Source: Portulaca oleracea (taxonomy: Eukaryota; Streptophyta; Magnoliopsida; Caryophyllales; Portulacaceae). Taken from it: 64,000 bases of DNA. Made by a program: the position numbers and the translations under genes. The notes under the pieces are model-generated. The model saw only the letters and a list, made by a program, of their open reading frames with translations. It did no database searches and had not been told where the DNA came from. The stretch spans positions 2,673,501-2,737,500 of the forward strand of contig CM055871.1 of assembly GCA_029582165.1 (NCBI GenBank). Reading direction: 5' to 3'. Below are positions 1-10,448 of this stretch, one piece after another. The stretch's first letter is position 1; each line of letters begins with the position of its first letter.

Positions 1-92
1 CTGGTGTACACAGTGTCTACTAGTTACTTGCTAGTGTCGTAGTTGTGTCAAGGTAGCTGACTGTTGAGAAATGTGGATGTACATAAATGCAG

Positions 93-2684
93 GGTTACGG
101 GATGACGGAGGCAGGGCCAGTGCTATCAATGTGCCCGGCATTTGCCAAGGAGCCTTTCCCAACAAAGCCGGGGTCATGTGGTATGGTTGTTAGGAACGCT
201 GATTTGAAGGTTGTTGACCCTGACACTGGTGTCTCCCTTGGCTACAATCAACCCGGTGAAATCTGTATTAGAGGCCAACAAATTATGAAAGGTATCTACT
301 AATGCCGTCAATCGTGGTGTACCTATCTGGATACACTATATGTAAATAAATCAACTTTTTATCTGATGAATTTTCGTAAAAAATTGATGAATTTTATAAT
401 AATGTTGATATCTTTATGATGAACTTTATAATTAATAATGATGAATTTTTTGAAAAGTTTGATATAAATGGTGTATTTAAGTAGATACACCATGTTGCAC
501 CATATAACGATTACATAGATGGTCTACTTAAGTCCTTTACATATAATTGAAATTGATCAATTTTTCACGTGATGAATTTTTATAACAAAATAATAAATTC
601 AAAAAACTAATGAATTTTGTACCAACATTGATAAACTTGCGATGAATTTTCTTTTAAAATTTAACAAATTGAAGAATCTAGGTATGTAATTCAAAATGTA
701 TCATATAAGAATTGATTTGAGGTATCATTGACCTATATTTTAAATCCTGCAAACAGAATATTTAAATGATCCCGAAGCCACATCAGCTACAATAGACGCT
801 CAAGGGTGGCTTCATACCGGTGACATTGGGTATATCGACGAAGACCATGAAGTTTTCATTGTTGATAGAGTCAAGGAGATCATCAAATACAAAGGGTTTC
901 AGGCAAGTTTATTTACTCTTGTATTTCTTTCAATTCCCTTCAAGAATTTTGGTTCATTTTTTTAAGAAAACCTCACAAGTAAATGAATATATGACTAACA
1001 ATTATAGGTATTATCTATGTCCAATTGCTTTGTTTAGGTTGCACCAGCAGAATTAGAGGCTCTTCTAGTAACCCATCCTGCAATTGCTGATGCAGCTGTT
1101 GTTCCGTAAGTTCTTTATACATCTTTCTTCAATTTTTCTTAAATTAGGTAAACTTAACCTGTCCAGGAGTTCACTACGTTTAGATCTGGCAAAATTGGTC
1201 CGACTCAAATGACTCACCAAACCCAACTTGACCTAGACTTGAAAATACCAAAAATAGTTAATCCAAAATGGGCTCAACTTCGAAGTGACTTAACTCGACC
1301 TGATTCGGCCCAAATTTATCTTTGATCAAAATTATTCGTTTTGTTAAAGATAATCTTATCCGACAAAACCAAAGTGACCTGAAGGTGACCCAACTCAAAC
1401 CCAACCCAAATATTACTCGCCCGAATTCACACAACCCAATGAGTCTTGACCCGAATGACCCAATTAACAGGTTTAAGTCTAGACCTCTATCGAAGTAACT
1501 ATCAATAAACTTAAAAGATGGGAAGTAACAATGTTGACTTATTTACATCATACATACATGTGTAAATGCTTCCTCACTAGTTATGGTATATGTGCTAGTA
1601 GACCTGTCAATACGGGTCGGGTGTATTTCGGGTTCGGGTAAATACGGGTTGGGTGTATTCTGGTTTCGGGCGGTTTGGGTCGGGTTTACGGGTCATGACC
1701 ACCCTTTTTCTCAGTCACTTACAACTAATAAAATTGATTATAATTAGTCAAAGATGCCTATGTAATGTATCATTCCATTCCAAGTTCGACTACCATGATA
1801 TGTCATAATTGTATTTACATATTAATATACACCTAATGGACGAAATTTAACAATCTTCAAGTCTACAAGTATTATGCGGTTTACGTCAACAATCACGAAT
1901 AACAATACTTATGAAATATATAGGGTTTTGGGATGCTAATATACTAAACTTTTGGTGTATTGGACAATAATGCACTGAACTTTGACCTTTGACAATAATA
2001 CACTATTTTACTGAAAGAGAGGAGAGAGGTGGATCACTTGGAGTTTGAGGTTCAACAAAAGAGTGAGTGATGATGATGTTAGGGTTTTGTTTTGGTAATT
2101 TGTTATTTGATTATTTCATTCAGATATCTCTTTACGCATAGCTTTCAAAACCACCAATATTTTACTTTTGGGCCTTAATTTTCATGGAATGCCCATTTTT
2201 GCACAAGGCCAAAGTAGATAAAACACTTAAAATTAAAGTGTCGGCCGATCTAAACCTGATCCGACATGACCCGTTTTTTACCGGGTTCTTTGGGTCGGGT
2301 CATTTTCGGGTCCCGGGTCGAAATTTCGTGTTCAAAACCCACTTTTTGTGGGTCGGTTTGGGTCGGGTCGAGAATTGCCAAGTCTATGTGCTAGTATTAT
2401 GTAATAAATAATTACATCAATTGATAAGTATTGATGATGGATTGAGCAGGCAAAAGGATGAAGCAGCGGGTGAAGTTCCTGTGGCATTTGTGGTGAGAAG
2501 CAATGGGTCCGAGGAAGAGATATCCGAAGATGAGATCAAAGCATACATTGCTAAGCAAGTGGTATTTTACAAGAAGTTGCACAAAGTATATTTTGTGAAT
2601 GTCATTCCCAAGTCAGCTGCTGGAAAAATTCTTAGGAAGGAACTACGATCCCGACTCGACTCCCCCACCAATCATTCTAATTAA
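93..2684 (+). CDS. 4CL: 4-coumarate:CoA ligase, 3' part of gene (four exons)
   Basis: 4CL activates hydroxycinnamic acids to CoA thioesters (an adenylate, then a thioester), the branch step from phenylpropanoids to lignin and flavonoids, in the cytosol. Exons read as 93-291, 757-902, 1038-1105 and 2450-2684 (TAA); phases join cleanly. The first exon opens with GYGMTEAG and carries the 4CL box II motif GEICIRG. The second has [12 protein letters not shown] and [15 protein letters not shown], the third [10 protein letters not shown], and the last [13 protein letters not shown], which holds the C-terminal lysine used by adenylate-forming enzymes. Box I and the N-terminal domain lie upstream of the window, so about 215 C-terminal residues are seen. 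The donor after KGFQ is GC, not GT. MKE replaces the usual MKG at the first junction. A related acyl-CoA ligase is the only alternative; box II favours true 4CL. Confidence 0.93.
903..1037 (+). other. GC-AG intron in 4CL
   Basis: The exon ends ...TTTCAG and the intron begins GCAAGT, then ends TTTAG before GTTGCACCAGC. AG|GCAAGT is the consensus of the minor GC-AG class of U2 introns. Reading [10 protein letters not shown] matches the conserved 4CL protein, so no nearby GT donor is needed. Confidence 0.85.
1106..2449 (+). other. Last 4CL intron, filled with GGGTCGGGT-type dispersed repeat
   Basis: Donor CC|GTAAGT and acceptor GAGCAG|G join VVP to QKDEAAGE. The intron holds three tracts rich in GACCCGA/TCGGGTC words (about 1190-1480, 1600-1700 and 2240-2370) that resemble the tandem tract at 32395-32905. 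The part at 1920-2000 resembles intron sequence of the RSH gene near 46090. No coding sequence is seen. The 292-756 intron is AT-rich with a recurring GATGAATTTT word. Confidence 0.6.
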
Positions 2685-3768
2685 AATTTTCCAATTTTAT
2701 GGATAACTTCATTTGAAAAGATTCATATTTTTTTCACAATTCTGTTAGAAAAACTGAATTTTCCAAAAAAAAAAAAGCAATTTTTCTAATAAAAGGGAAG
2801 GGTTACTTTGTTGGACTACCCCATGGGATGTAAGGCATCGCTCAAAAGTTGATACTATGTGCTCATCGAGAGTACGTCAGAAGAGCCATAGCCACATGCC
2901 TTCATTGCCAGCTAACCTACATGCCAATAAGTGATAGCAACAACTACGCCAATAATTAATTATCATTCTATTCATCTTCATTATTTCCTCCTTTTTTTCA
3001 TGTCTTTACTCGTCTACTCTTCTAAATTGTTTGTACTTTGAATTGACTCTTAACCTAATGTCCTTTCTATTTGTTGAGACACTATACATCAACCTAATAT
3101 ATATGCACATGTAACATTTTTGCCTTTTGTTCCCACCTTTTTCTCATTGTAATATATACACCTAACTTTGTTGCCACCTTTTTTTTTTTTTCAATTATTG
3201 GAATAGGTATGTCTTAACATTTTGTCATTTACAATTTAAGGAAGTCTTATTAGACCTCATCTATTTTTAAATGTTTAGCTAATTGAAACCACTCTTTTTA
3301 AATTGTAAAATATTTTGCATAAAATTGTTATATTTGACCCCTTCATACATTATATGAGGCATACTTTTAGAGTATTGGTTGTGATTTATAATATGTTAGG
3401 ATTGAGATAAAAAAACCATGGGAGGTAAGATAAAAATTCACTATAATAGAGAGATTACAAAGGTATTCCAAACGGCTGTATAATACAACGAGATCAAGAA
3501 GGAAAAATCTTAAATGGTTATTAACACAAGGGAGTAGACATATCTCAAAGGAAGGGTAACGAGATATAAGAGATATTACAATTTCATAATAAAAACTCTC
3601 AAAGTGGAATAGATAAAAGGAGATTTCACAAGGGTGCCATAGAAGCACATTATTTGGTCACACCAAACTAGGTTGAACAACATAGTATTTATAACAAACC
3701 TAAGTAGCATTAGAGTAGACTTCTGGTTGAAATCAACTACTTGGAGTTCAAGCAGTATCAATAAGAAA
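2685..3768. other. Intergenic, AT-rich, no gene recognised
   Basis: Contains the 4CL 3' untranslated region and about 1 kb of AT-rich DNA with short poly-T and poly-A runs. Short open frames here have no recognisable domain or splice context. Confidence 0.6.
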
Positions 3769-3894
3769 TGTTAGGAAAGTGTCCTAAAATCATCAAATCT
3801 TTTGATCTCACAATTATTTGAATCCTAATTGTATTAGGATATTATTTATGTTTTCTTATCATGTTGGGTTTCTTAATTGTATTAGATTCTAAAT

Positions 3895-5575
3895 GGGAAA
3901 TTGGAATTATATAAACCAACCTTTGAGGGTGCTTTGATCTAACGAACCAACCTTGAACATTAATATTAGACGAACTAACCTTGTCATGTTGATTTTTCCT
4001 GCAAACCGCCACCGAGTCTAACTCGTTGGAGATATGACGTGGCAGCGGCAGATGCTTATGTGGCGGTTGTTTAAACAAAAAAAAAGGAAAAAAATAAACA
4101 TGTGTTTTGCTTGTGGAACTATTTTTCATTTTTTTAAATGTACACCTCAACACCCCCCCTCTATCCCCCAGCCTCTCCCCTCTCACTTTCTCTCTCTATC
4201 ACCCTCTCTCTCTCTCTCTGCCAATCAGCACCTCCACCCTCAACTTCTTCTTTCTTTTTCCCCACCTTTGTTGACCACCACCGAGCTCCACCACCTCCGT
4301 CGCACCACCACCTAGCTCCACCACCTCCGCCGACCAATATGTCTCTTCACTTTTGGGTCAGCCCCTCCGCCACATCCACCGGGTCCTTCACCTTGCCCAC
4401 CCACCGCCTCGCCGCTCCGTCGCCCACGCCCTCGCCGTGTCGACAACAAACCTTCCGGAAAACGCCCCTCTCGTTGATCTCCACCTTCAATGGCTCCTTG
4501 CTGGAGAGGAGCTCCAGGACGACGACCCAAACGCGAACATGTCGGATTTCAGCGTCGGAATCTCGATGACCTGGAACTCCGACGACATGTACCCCCTCGT
4601 CCCGACGAACTTCCCCGACGTAGATCCGACCCGGTTCAGGCTCGGGTAGTGGTCGTCGTCGGCCGATTCGGGCAGCTCGCCGTAGAGCTGGGCTTCCTGG
4701 GCAGTGCCGAAGTGGCAGATCTTGGCCGTGAGCGAGGCTCCTCGGCAACGACGATGGAGGTGCTCTTGATGTGGTTTTTGGACGTACCCGCCATTTATTC
4801 CGACGCAATTTCTTCTTCTACTTTTTCCTAGGATTACTTTGTTATGTGATTGCATCTGCGTGGTGTTTTTTCTTCAATTCGAATTGACTGTATTTGAATT
4901 TGAGTTGAACCCAATTTGACCCCCTATCTAGCCCCGTTAAAGTTAGTCTTAATCAGCATCTCTGGCCACCTAATTCCTAAATCATACCCAGATGGAATGC
5001 CTCAATTGAAGCAACTAGATCACTGCTATTAATAAAATCTTCCGGGAAACAAGAAGAAGAAGAAGAAGCAGGAAACAAGAAGAAGAAGAAGAAGAAGGAG
5101 AAGAAGAAGAAGGAGAAATAGAGTAGGACCGGTTGTGGGTCGGTGGAGCTAGGTGGTGGTGCAACGGAGGTCGGTGGAGGTGGTGGAGCTAGGTGGTGGT
5201 GCGACGGAGGTCGGTAGAAGAAAGAAGAAGGTGAGGGTGGTGGTGCTGATTGGCAAAGAGAGAGAGGGTGATAGAGAGAGAAAGTGAGAGGGGAGAGGCT
5301 GACAGAGAGGGGGGGAGTGAGGTGGACATTTAAAAAAATGAAAGATAGTTCCACATAAGCAAAATATATGTTTAATTTTTTTTCCTTTTTTTTGCTTAAA
5401 CAATTGCCACATAAGCATCCGCCGCCGCCACGTCATATCTCCGACGAGTTGGACTCGGTGGCGGTTTGCTGGAAAAATCAACATGACAAGGTCAGTTCGT
5501 CTAATATTAATGTTCAAGGTTGGTTCATTAGATGAAAGCACTCTTAAAGGTTGGTTTATTTAATTACAATTTCCC
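3895..5575. mobile_element. Mutator-like element with long TIRs (Pack-MULE type)
   Basis: Inverted repeats of about 440 bp (3895 to about 4338, and about 5130 to 5575) start GGGAAATTG. The 9-bp target duplication ATTCTAAAT/ATTTTAAAT (3886-3894, 5576-5584) fits an uninterrupted ATTCAAAAT in the other LTR. Long TIRs with 9-bp duplications define Mutator-like elements. There is no MURA transposase; the interior holds a host gene fragment. It inserted into the Copia LTR, so it is the younger of the two. Confidence 0.9.
4353..4810 (-). pseudogene. Captured receptor-like kinase domain fragment
   Basis: On the minus strand kinase subdomains VIb-X can be followed across a frame change: LTAKICHFGTAQ (about 4732-4697), VGTRGYMSSE, PTLKSDMFAFG, then VVVLELLSSKEPL and a tail ending near VDVAEGLTQ. 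DFG is changed to HFG and APE to SSE, and the frame shifts near 4525, so it cannot make a kinase. The AKI.FGTAQ and FAFGVV.LELLSSKEPL wording recalls plant LysM-type receptor kinases, but I cannot fix the subfamily. GC content is high compared with the flanks, as expected for transduplicated exon sequence. Confidence 0.72.
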
Positions 5576-6104
5576 ATTTTAAATCTAATTGGAGTGGGAG
5601 TCAAGTTAGGTTTATAGGGAATTTTTTCCTATAAATAGGGTTCAGTATTCTCCACTTTATTTTCACGGCGACGTCGATCAACGGCGAACAATGATCGAGT
5701 GATAGAGAGTCAGAGAGGGAGAAAATATTGAGAGAGAAAAGGGTCTCACCAATATTTTCCCAAGTGTATCCCGAGAGAGAAAGATTGAGAGTTGGTAGCG
5801 AGAGAGATTATTATTATAATCTCCTCTGTTGTGGATTCACACCCTATGATAGTGATCAGGTTGTACTCCTCCTTTCTCATAGTGGATTGTTATCTGGCTG
5901 ACGTCATCCGTGGGTTTTTCTCCGAGTTCTTCGGTTTCCCACGTAAACCTTGTGTTCTTTTATCGCTCTTATTTTTTGTTTCTGAATTTTGTCGTAATTT
6001 CCGTCATCTCATCTCAATTTACTTATTTTCGCTTCCGCTGTTACCTTCCTATTATACTCTAACAAGTGGTATCAGAGCCTCATAAGTGGTATCTGAGCCT
6101 AACA

Positions 6105-6910
6105 AGTGGTATTAGAGCAAGGTGGAGATGGCTTCGATCACGAAGTGCGAAATTCCAAAATTCGATGGAATAGGGAGACTGCAGTTGAAGGCGGTCCAGA
6201 TTCAGCACGGGGTAAGGGATGTTGAGTATCCCCACACGAAGACTGATGAAGCGATGAGCGATGGGAACATTAAAAAAGATACAGGAAGAGAACCAGGGCA
6301 GCCTGAGTTCAAGGTGGAGCAGGTTGAGGCTCAAGGTGGAGCCATCGGAACCTATAGTCAGGAGCAAGCCACTAATGGTGCACAAAGAGTTTAGGTTGAT
6401 GAGCCTGATGTTCCTCATGTGGAGGACGAACTGCGCATGGCAAGGGATCGTCCCAGGAGGGAGATCAGGAGACCGGCACGGTATACTGAGGAATGGGTGC
6501 ACAAGAAGGGCCATGTGGAGAGTGACTGTTGGAGAAAGCTGAAAGACCAGAAGCAGGCTAGCAAGGATAACCGCACCAAAACTGGTACGTACCGCAAACT
6601 GTGTTGAAGTTAACGGTTGCAGGTACAAAACAGAAGATGGTGTCCCAAACGCGCGCAGGGGTTCCATGATTCGCATGAAGAGAGCCAGGAAGGGCAACCT
6701 ATACACCCTATAGGGGTCTACAGTGACGAGAACTGCAGAGGCGGTCTCAAACCTTGATGAGTTCGACAACACAGGTGGTCTTAAATAGGCATCCAAGCAG
6801 CGGTATATGATGTTTACCATTTGAAAGCCCTGTGAGAGGGCGTGTTGATGGTAACAGTTAAGATGTTTATCTGGACCGATGATTCGTTGATTTTAGTCCA
6901 AGGTGGAGTT
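6105..6910 (+). pseudogene. Internal region: deleted Copia gag/pol remnant
   Basis: A frame from 6128 starts MASITKCEIPKFDGIG, similar to the start of Copia gag proteins (KFDG motif). Further on, a frame reads RRPARYTEE, as in the linker before Copia reverse transcriptase, and runs straight into HKKGHVESDCW, the second half of a gag CCHC zinc knuckle. The order is scrambled relative to an intact element and stops intervene, so this looks like a patchwork left by deletions and template switches. No full product is possible. Confidence 0.6.
6107..6118 (+). other. Primer binding site of the Copia-type element
   Basis: TGGTATTAGAGC, two bases after the LTR end, differs by one base from TGGTATCAGAGC, the complement of the plant initiator tRNA-Met 3' end. 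Similar words at 6067 and 6088 lie within the LTR. Confidence 0.8.
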
Positions 6911-7559
6911 TGTGAGGAAAGTGTCATAAAATCACCAAATCTCTTGATCTCACAATTATTTGTTTCCTAATTGTATTAGGATATTATTTATGTTTCCTTA
7001 TCATGTTGGGTTTCCTAATTGTATTAGATTCAAAATCTAATTGGAGCGGGAGTCAAGTTAGGTTTATAGGGAGTTCTTTCCTATAAATAGGATTCAGTGT
7101 TCTCCACTTTATTTCACGGCGACATCGATCAACGACGAACAATGATCGAGTCATAGAGAGTCAGAGAGGGAGAAAATATTGAGAGAGAAAAGGGTCTCAC
7201 CAATATTTTCCCAAGTGTATCTCGAGAGAGAAAGATTGAGAGTTGGTAGCGAGAGAGATTGTTATTGTAATCTCCTCTGTTGTGGATCGCATCACACCCT
7301 CTGATAGTGATCAGGTTGTACTCCTCCTTTCTCATAGTGGATTGTTATCTCGCTGACGTCGTCCGTGGGTTTTTCTCCGAGTTCTTTGGTTTCCCACGTA
7401 AACCTTGTATTGTTTTATCGCTCTTATTTTTGGTTTCTGAATTTTGTCGTAATTTTCGTCATCTCATCTCAATTTACTTATTTTCGCTTCGGTTGTTACC
7501 TTACTATTTTACTCTAACAAGTGGTATCTGAGCCTCATAAGTGGTATCTGAGTCTAACA
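6911..7559 (+). repeat. 3' LTR of the Copia-type element, intact
   Basis: 649 bp, TGTGAGG...CTAACA, directly followed by the target duplication AGAAA. It carries TATAAATAGG at about 7083. The last 40 bases contain two copies of an AGTGGTATCTGAG word that looks like a primer binding site; the target duplication shows that these copies lie inside the LTR. Confidence 0.88.
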
Positions 7560-7564
7560 AGAAA

Positions 7565-8109
7565 AATAATTGTTTATTTCCAAACCTTAGTATGAATGGG
7601 ATTATGACACTATCCAACATAATCTCACATGGAAGTCTACTACCCCATCTAAGAAGCCATTGAAAGCAAATAACAAGACTCCCACTGGAATATGTTGGAT
7701 CATAAATCCTAACCACAACACATATTTACTTGCCCTGTGAAGTGTGAACTGCCAAAATATCAGCATAATTAGAAGAAGTGACTAATGTAATTTGATTCAT
7801 AGAACATAAAAAAAAAAAATATTTGTATGCATGATTTCTTAATTTAATAACATTTTTGCACGTATATTATGATTTACGGAGATGTAAAAGAATTTAAGAT
7901 CGAGCAAGATAATACTAATAATACTACTACTAATATATTTAATAAATAAATATTATTATGATAACAATACTAATAGTATTAATATAATGATAGTAATAAT
8001 AATAATAATAATAGTCCCTAATGTTAACCCTTAATTATTATCTTAATTAAAATTAATAAACTATATGACTTGAGTATGTGTTTGAAAGTTTTCAAATCTC
8101 TAAAATACA
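7565..8109. other. AT-rich spacer
   Basis: Between the Copia element and the LINE. Contains a run of AATAATACTA-type trinucleotide repeats at about 7905-8015. No gene seen. Confidence 0.6.
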
Positions 8110-8751
8110 CCTGGATGATAAGCTAACATGCTAGCTTCAAGCAGTTCGGCAATTGGGGGTTGTTAAAACATCGAGGCAGTAAATGGTAGATTGTTTCCTG
8201 AATGGAACACAACTACCAACATTCAACATTTTACTAAAGTATACATAAGGGTGGCTTGGAACCCCAAACGTTATGTTGTGATAGTTATTGACAGTTCCAG
8301 CCCATATATCCACACAAAAATCACACTTCTAGAGACCTCAACAATCTTCTATGTTACTTGGGTATATGGAAGTAATCAAGCACGTGAAAGAGAAATTCTC
8401 TAGGACTCCCTTAGGACTATTGCATAGCAAATGACTGATGTTTGGGGTGTTATAGGAGATTTCAATGTTATTGCAAAAGAGGATGAAAGAATAGGAGGAG
8501 CTGATGTGGAGTCCTTTATCACTCAACCCTTCATGCAATGCATCTATGATTGTTCCTTGCATGAACCCAATTACACAGGCAGCTACTACACCTAGACAAA
8601 CAACCATGTGATATCCAGGTTAGATCGTCTTCTAGCTAACATATATTGGAACTTAATTGCAGATTATATGCATATCCAAGTTACGTCTACAAGTCTTTCG
8701 AACCACACAGCTGTTATTATCTCTTTTCCCCATCACTACCTTAAGAAAGCC
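8110..8751 (+). pseudogene. LINE endonuclease remnant
   Basis: Frames read FTKVYIRVAWNPKRYVV, VYGSNQAREREIL, then WGVIGDFNVIAKEDERIGG and HVISRLDRLLANIYW. These are apurinic-endonuclease motifs of plant LINE ORF2 (GDFN and the R-DR block). Stops at about 8401, 8431 and 8594 break it. Confidence 0.75.
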
Positions 8752-9041
8752 TGTAACACCCCAAATACATGGTTAAAGTGTGACTTAAAGATATTGAATT
8801 GACTACTTATATCACTAAGATGCACCTTCTTTTATGGTAGTTCATCCATTAGGGAACTCCTCAATCAAGCTTGCTTGGCTTGGAGTAGTCTCAGGATGAC
8901 CTCCTGGGAGGTTTTCTCAAGCAGCGTGTGGGCGAGGACGAAGCACGCTGGAAAGACTTGTGGTGATTTGTTGGGTCAGTCAGCGATCCTTGAAACAGTT
9001 ATTAGTAATGCCCGCAGCCCGGGAAGGGTCAGGGCGTTACA
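8752..9041 (+). mobile_element. Cassandra TRIM solo LTR with 5S rRNA-like core
   Basis: 290 bp, starts TGTAACACCCC and ends GTTACA, flanked by AAGCC (8747-8751 and 9042-9046). The middle (about 8850-8920) matches the 3' half of plant 5S rRNA, with GGGAACTCCTCA, GCTTGCTTGG, AGTAGTC and GATGACCTCCTGGGA. The Cassandra family is defined by 5S-derived LTRs. One LTR with target repeats and no interior means recombination between two LTRs. Confidence 0.9.
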
Positions 9042-10448
9042 AAGCCCCTTTCAGATATTGCAATATGTGGGGTTATTCCTCGAATTTTGCTGAAATAGTT
9101 AAGCAAGAACTGCTCAACCTCCCACCAGGACATAAATTATTCCAGCTCAAGGAGCTCCATCGCAAATTGGAGCCACGCTTGAAGAAGCTCCATAGGTATA
9201 AATTCTACAACATACACAATTAAGAAATTGTTGCGAGGCAGAAGCCCTCCCAAATCCAAGAGGATTTGCTACAAGATTCGGATAACGCTGACCTACAGCT
9301 GAAAAAAAAAAGAGCTTGAGAGGAGAACATATTCTGACATCCTATACTCAGCCCTACTCATGAAACGACAACAAAGCAAGTAAGATTGGAGTCTCCCGGG
9401 GGACAACTACTCCAAGCTATTTTTTTGCAAAAATGCGACATCAGAAGGCATAGACTTTTGTGTACACCATCGAAAATGATGAAGGGAAGCAAGTCCATGG
9501 GTTTAAGGAAGTGGCAGAAATTTTAGAAAAATTCTATAGCACTCTTCTGGACCGCTAAGAAACCCTTAAGGAGCACAATAGTCAAGACTTATTTGATATG
9601 GGCCCTTGTCTGACCTCGACAAAACAAATTGACATGAGTAGGCCCATTACAAACAAGGACGTCAAAGATGCAATGTTTTCCATTCTAAATAACAAAACCT
9701 CAGGTCCGGATGTTTTTCAAGCGGGTTCTATAAAGTAAGTTGGGAGACGGTTGGAAACTTGATCTGCGAGGCAACCCATGAGTTCTTCTCCATGGGAAAG
9801 TTGATCAAAGGCATGAATGCAACAAACTTAGCCCTGATGCCTAAGGTCCCAAACCCCTCCAAACCAATGAAGTTTCGGCCCATAGCATGATGTAACACTT
9901 TCTACAAGTGCATTGCCAAAATCTTAGCTAACATGATACGCGAGATTCTCCCATCATTGATTAACCTGAGCTAAGGGGCTTTTATCCCGGGTAGAGAATT
10001 GTTGCATTACATTGTGCTTTGCCAAGAAATTGCCTGGGGTTACACCCGATCCTCAATTTCACCTAGGTGCATGATGAAAATAGACCTTAAAAAGGCCTTG
10101 GATTCAGTCCATTGGGACTTTATATTAAAAGCCCTTCAAGTGTACAGGTTCCCTAGCTGGATGGTGCAATGTATTATGACTTGTGTCACAACCCCTGCCT
10201 TTTACTATTTGCATGAAAGGGGGGCGGATGAGGTCTATCACGGGAGGCAAAGGGCTACGAAAGGGGGATCCTATGTTATCACCATGGAATATTTGTCACG
10301 TTCGATTGCGCACTTTGTGGAAAATCATCCCAGTTTCAAATTTCACCCGCACTGCCGGAAGCTGAAGATGACTCAATTGACGTTTGCAGACGATCTAATC
10401 TTATTTACTTCCGCTACAAGCACATCTATCTTGACCTTGATGCAAGCC
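9042..10448 (+). pseudogene. LINE reverse transcriptase remnant
   Basis: Motifs include MMKIDLKKALDSVHWDF (an RT motif A variant with K-D-DSV-W), a broken QGDPLSP region near 10255, and LTFADDLILF with the FADD catalytic core at about 10380-10405. Multiple stops lie upstream (for example 9220, 9318, 9556). The frame is cut at 10448 by the Tat element. Confidence 0.8.

Larger units (their letters stand above)
3769..6104 (+). repeat. 5' LTR of the Copia-type element, interrupted
   Basis: The LTR flanks (3769-3894 and 5576-6104) align with 6911-7559. Shared marks include CAATTGTATTAGGATATT-like sequence near the start, TATAAATAGG before the presumed transcription start (about 5631) and GAGAGAGA runs. 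Without the insertion and one target copy it would be about 650 bp. Confidence 0.85.
3769..7559 (+). mobile_element. Non-autonomous Copia-type LTR retrotransposon
   Basis: Two LTRs (3769-6104, split by a later insertion, and 6911-7559) start TGTTAGG/TGTGAGG and end CTAACA. The target duplication AGAAA is at 3764-3768 and 7560-7564. The primer binding site TGGTATTAGAGC at 6107-6118 matches the initiator-methionine tRNA type used by plant Copia elements. The internal region is only about 0.8 kb and lacks protease, integrase and reverse transcriptase, so the copy must have moved with proteins made elsewhere. It lies between 4CL and the LINE. Confidence 0.88.

Noticed and set aside
4138..4569. 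Plus-strand proline/serine-rich frames in the first MULE
   Set aside because: They are the reverse complement of the kinase fragment and of pyrimidine-rich TIR sequence.
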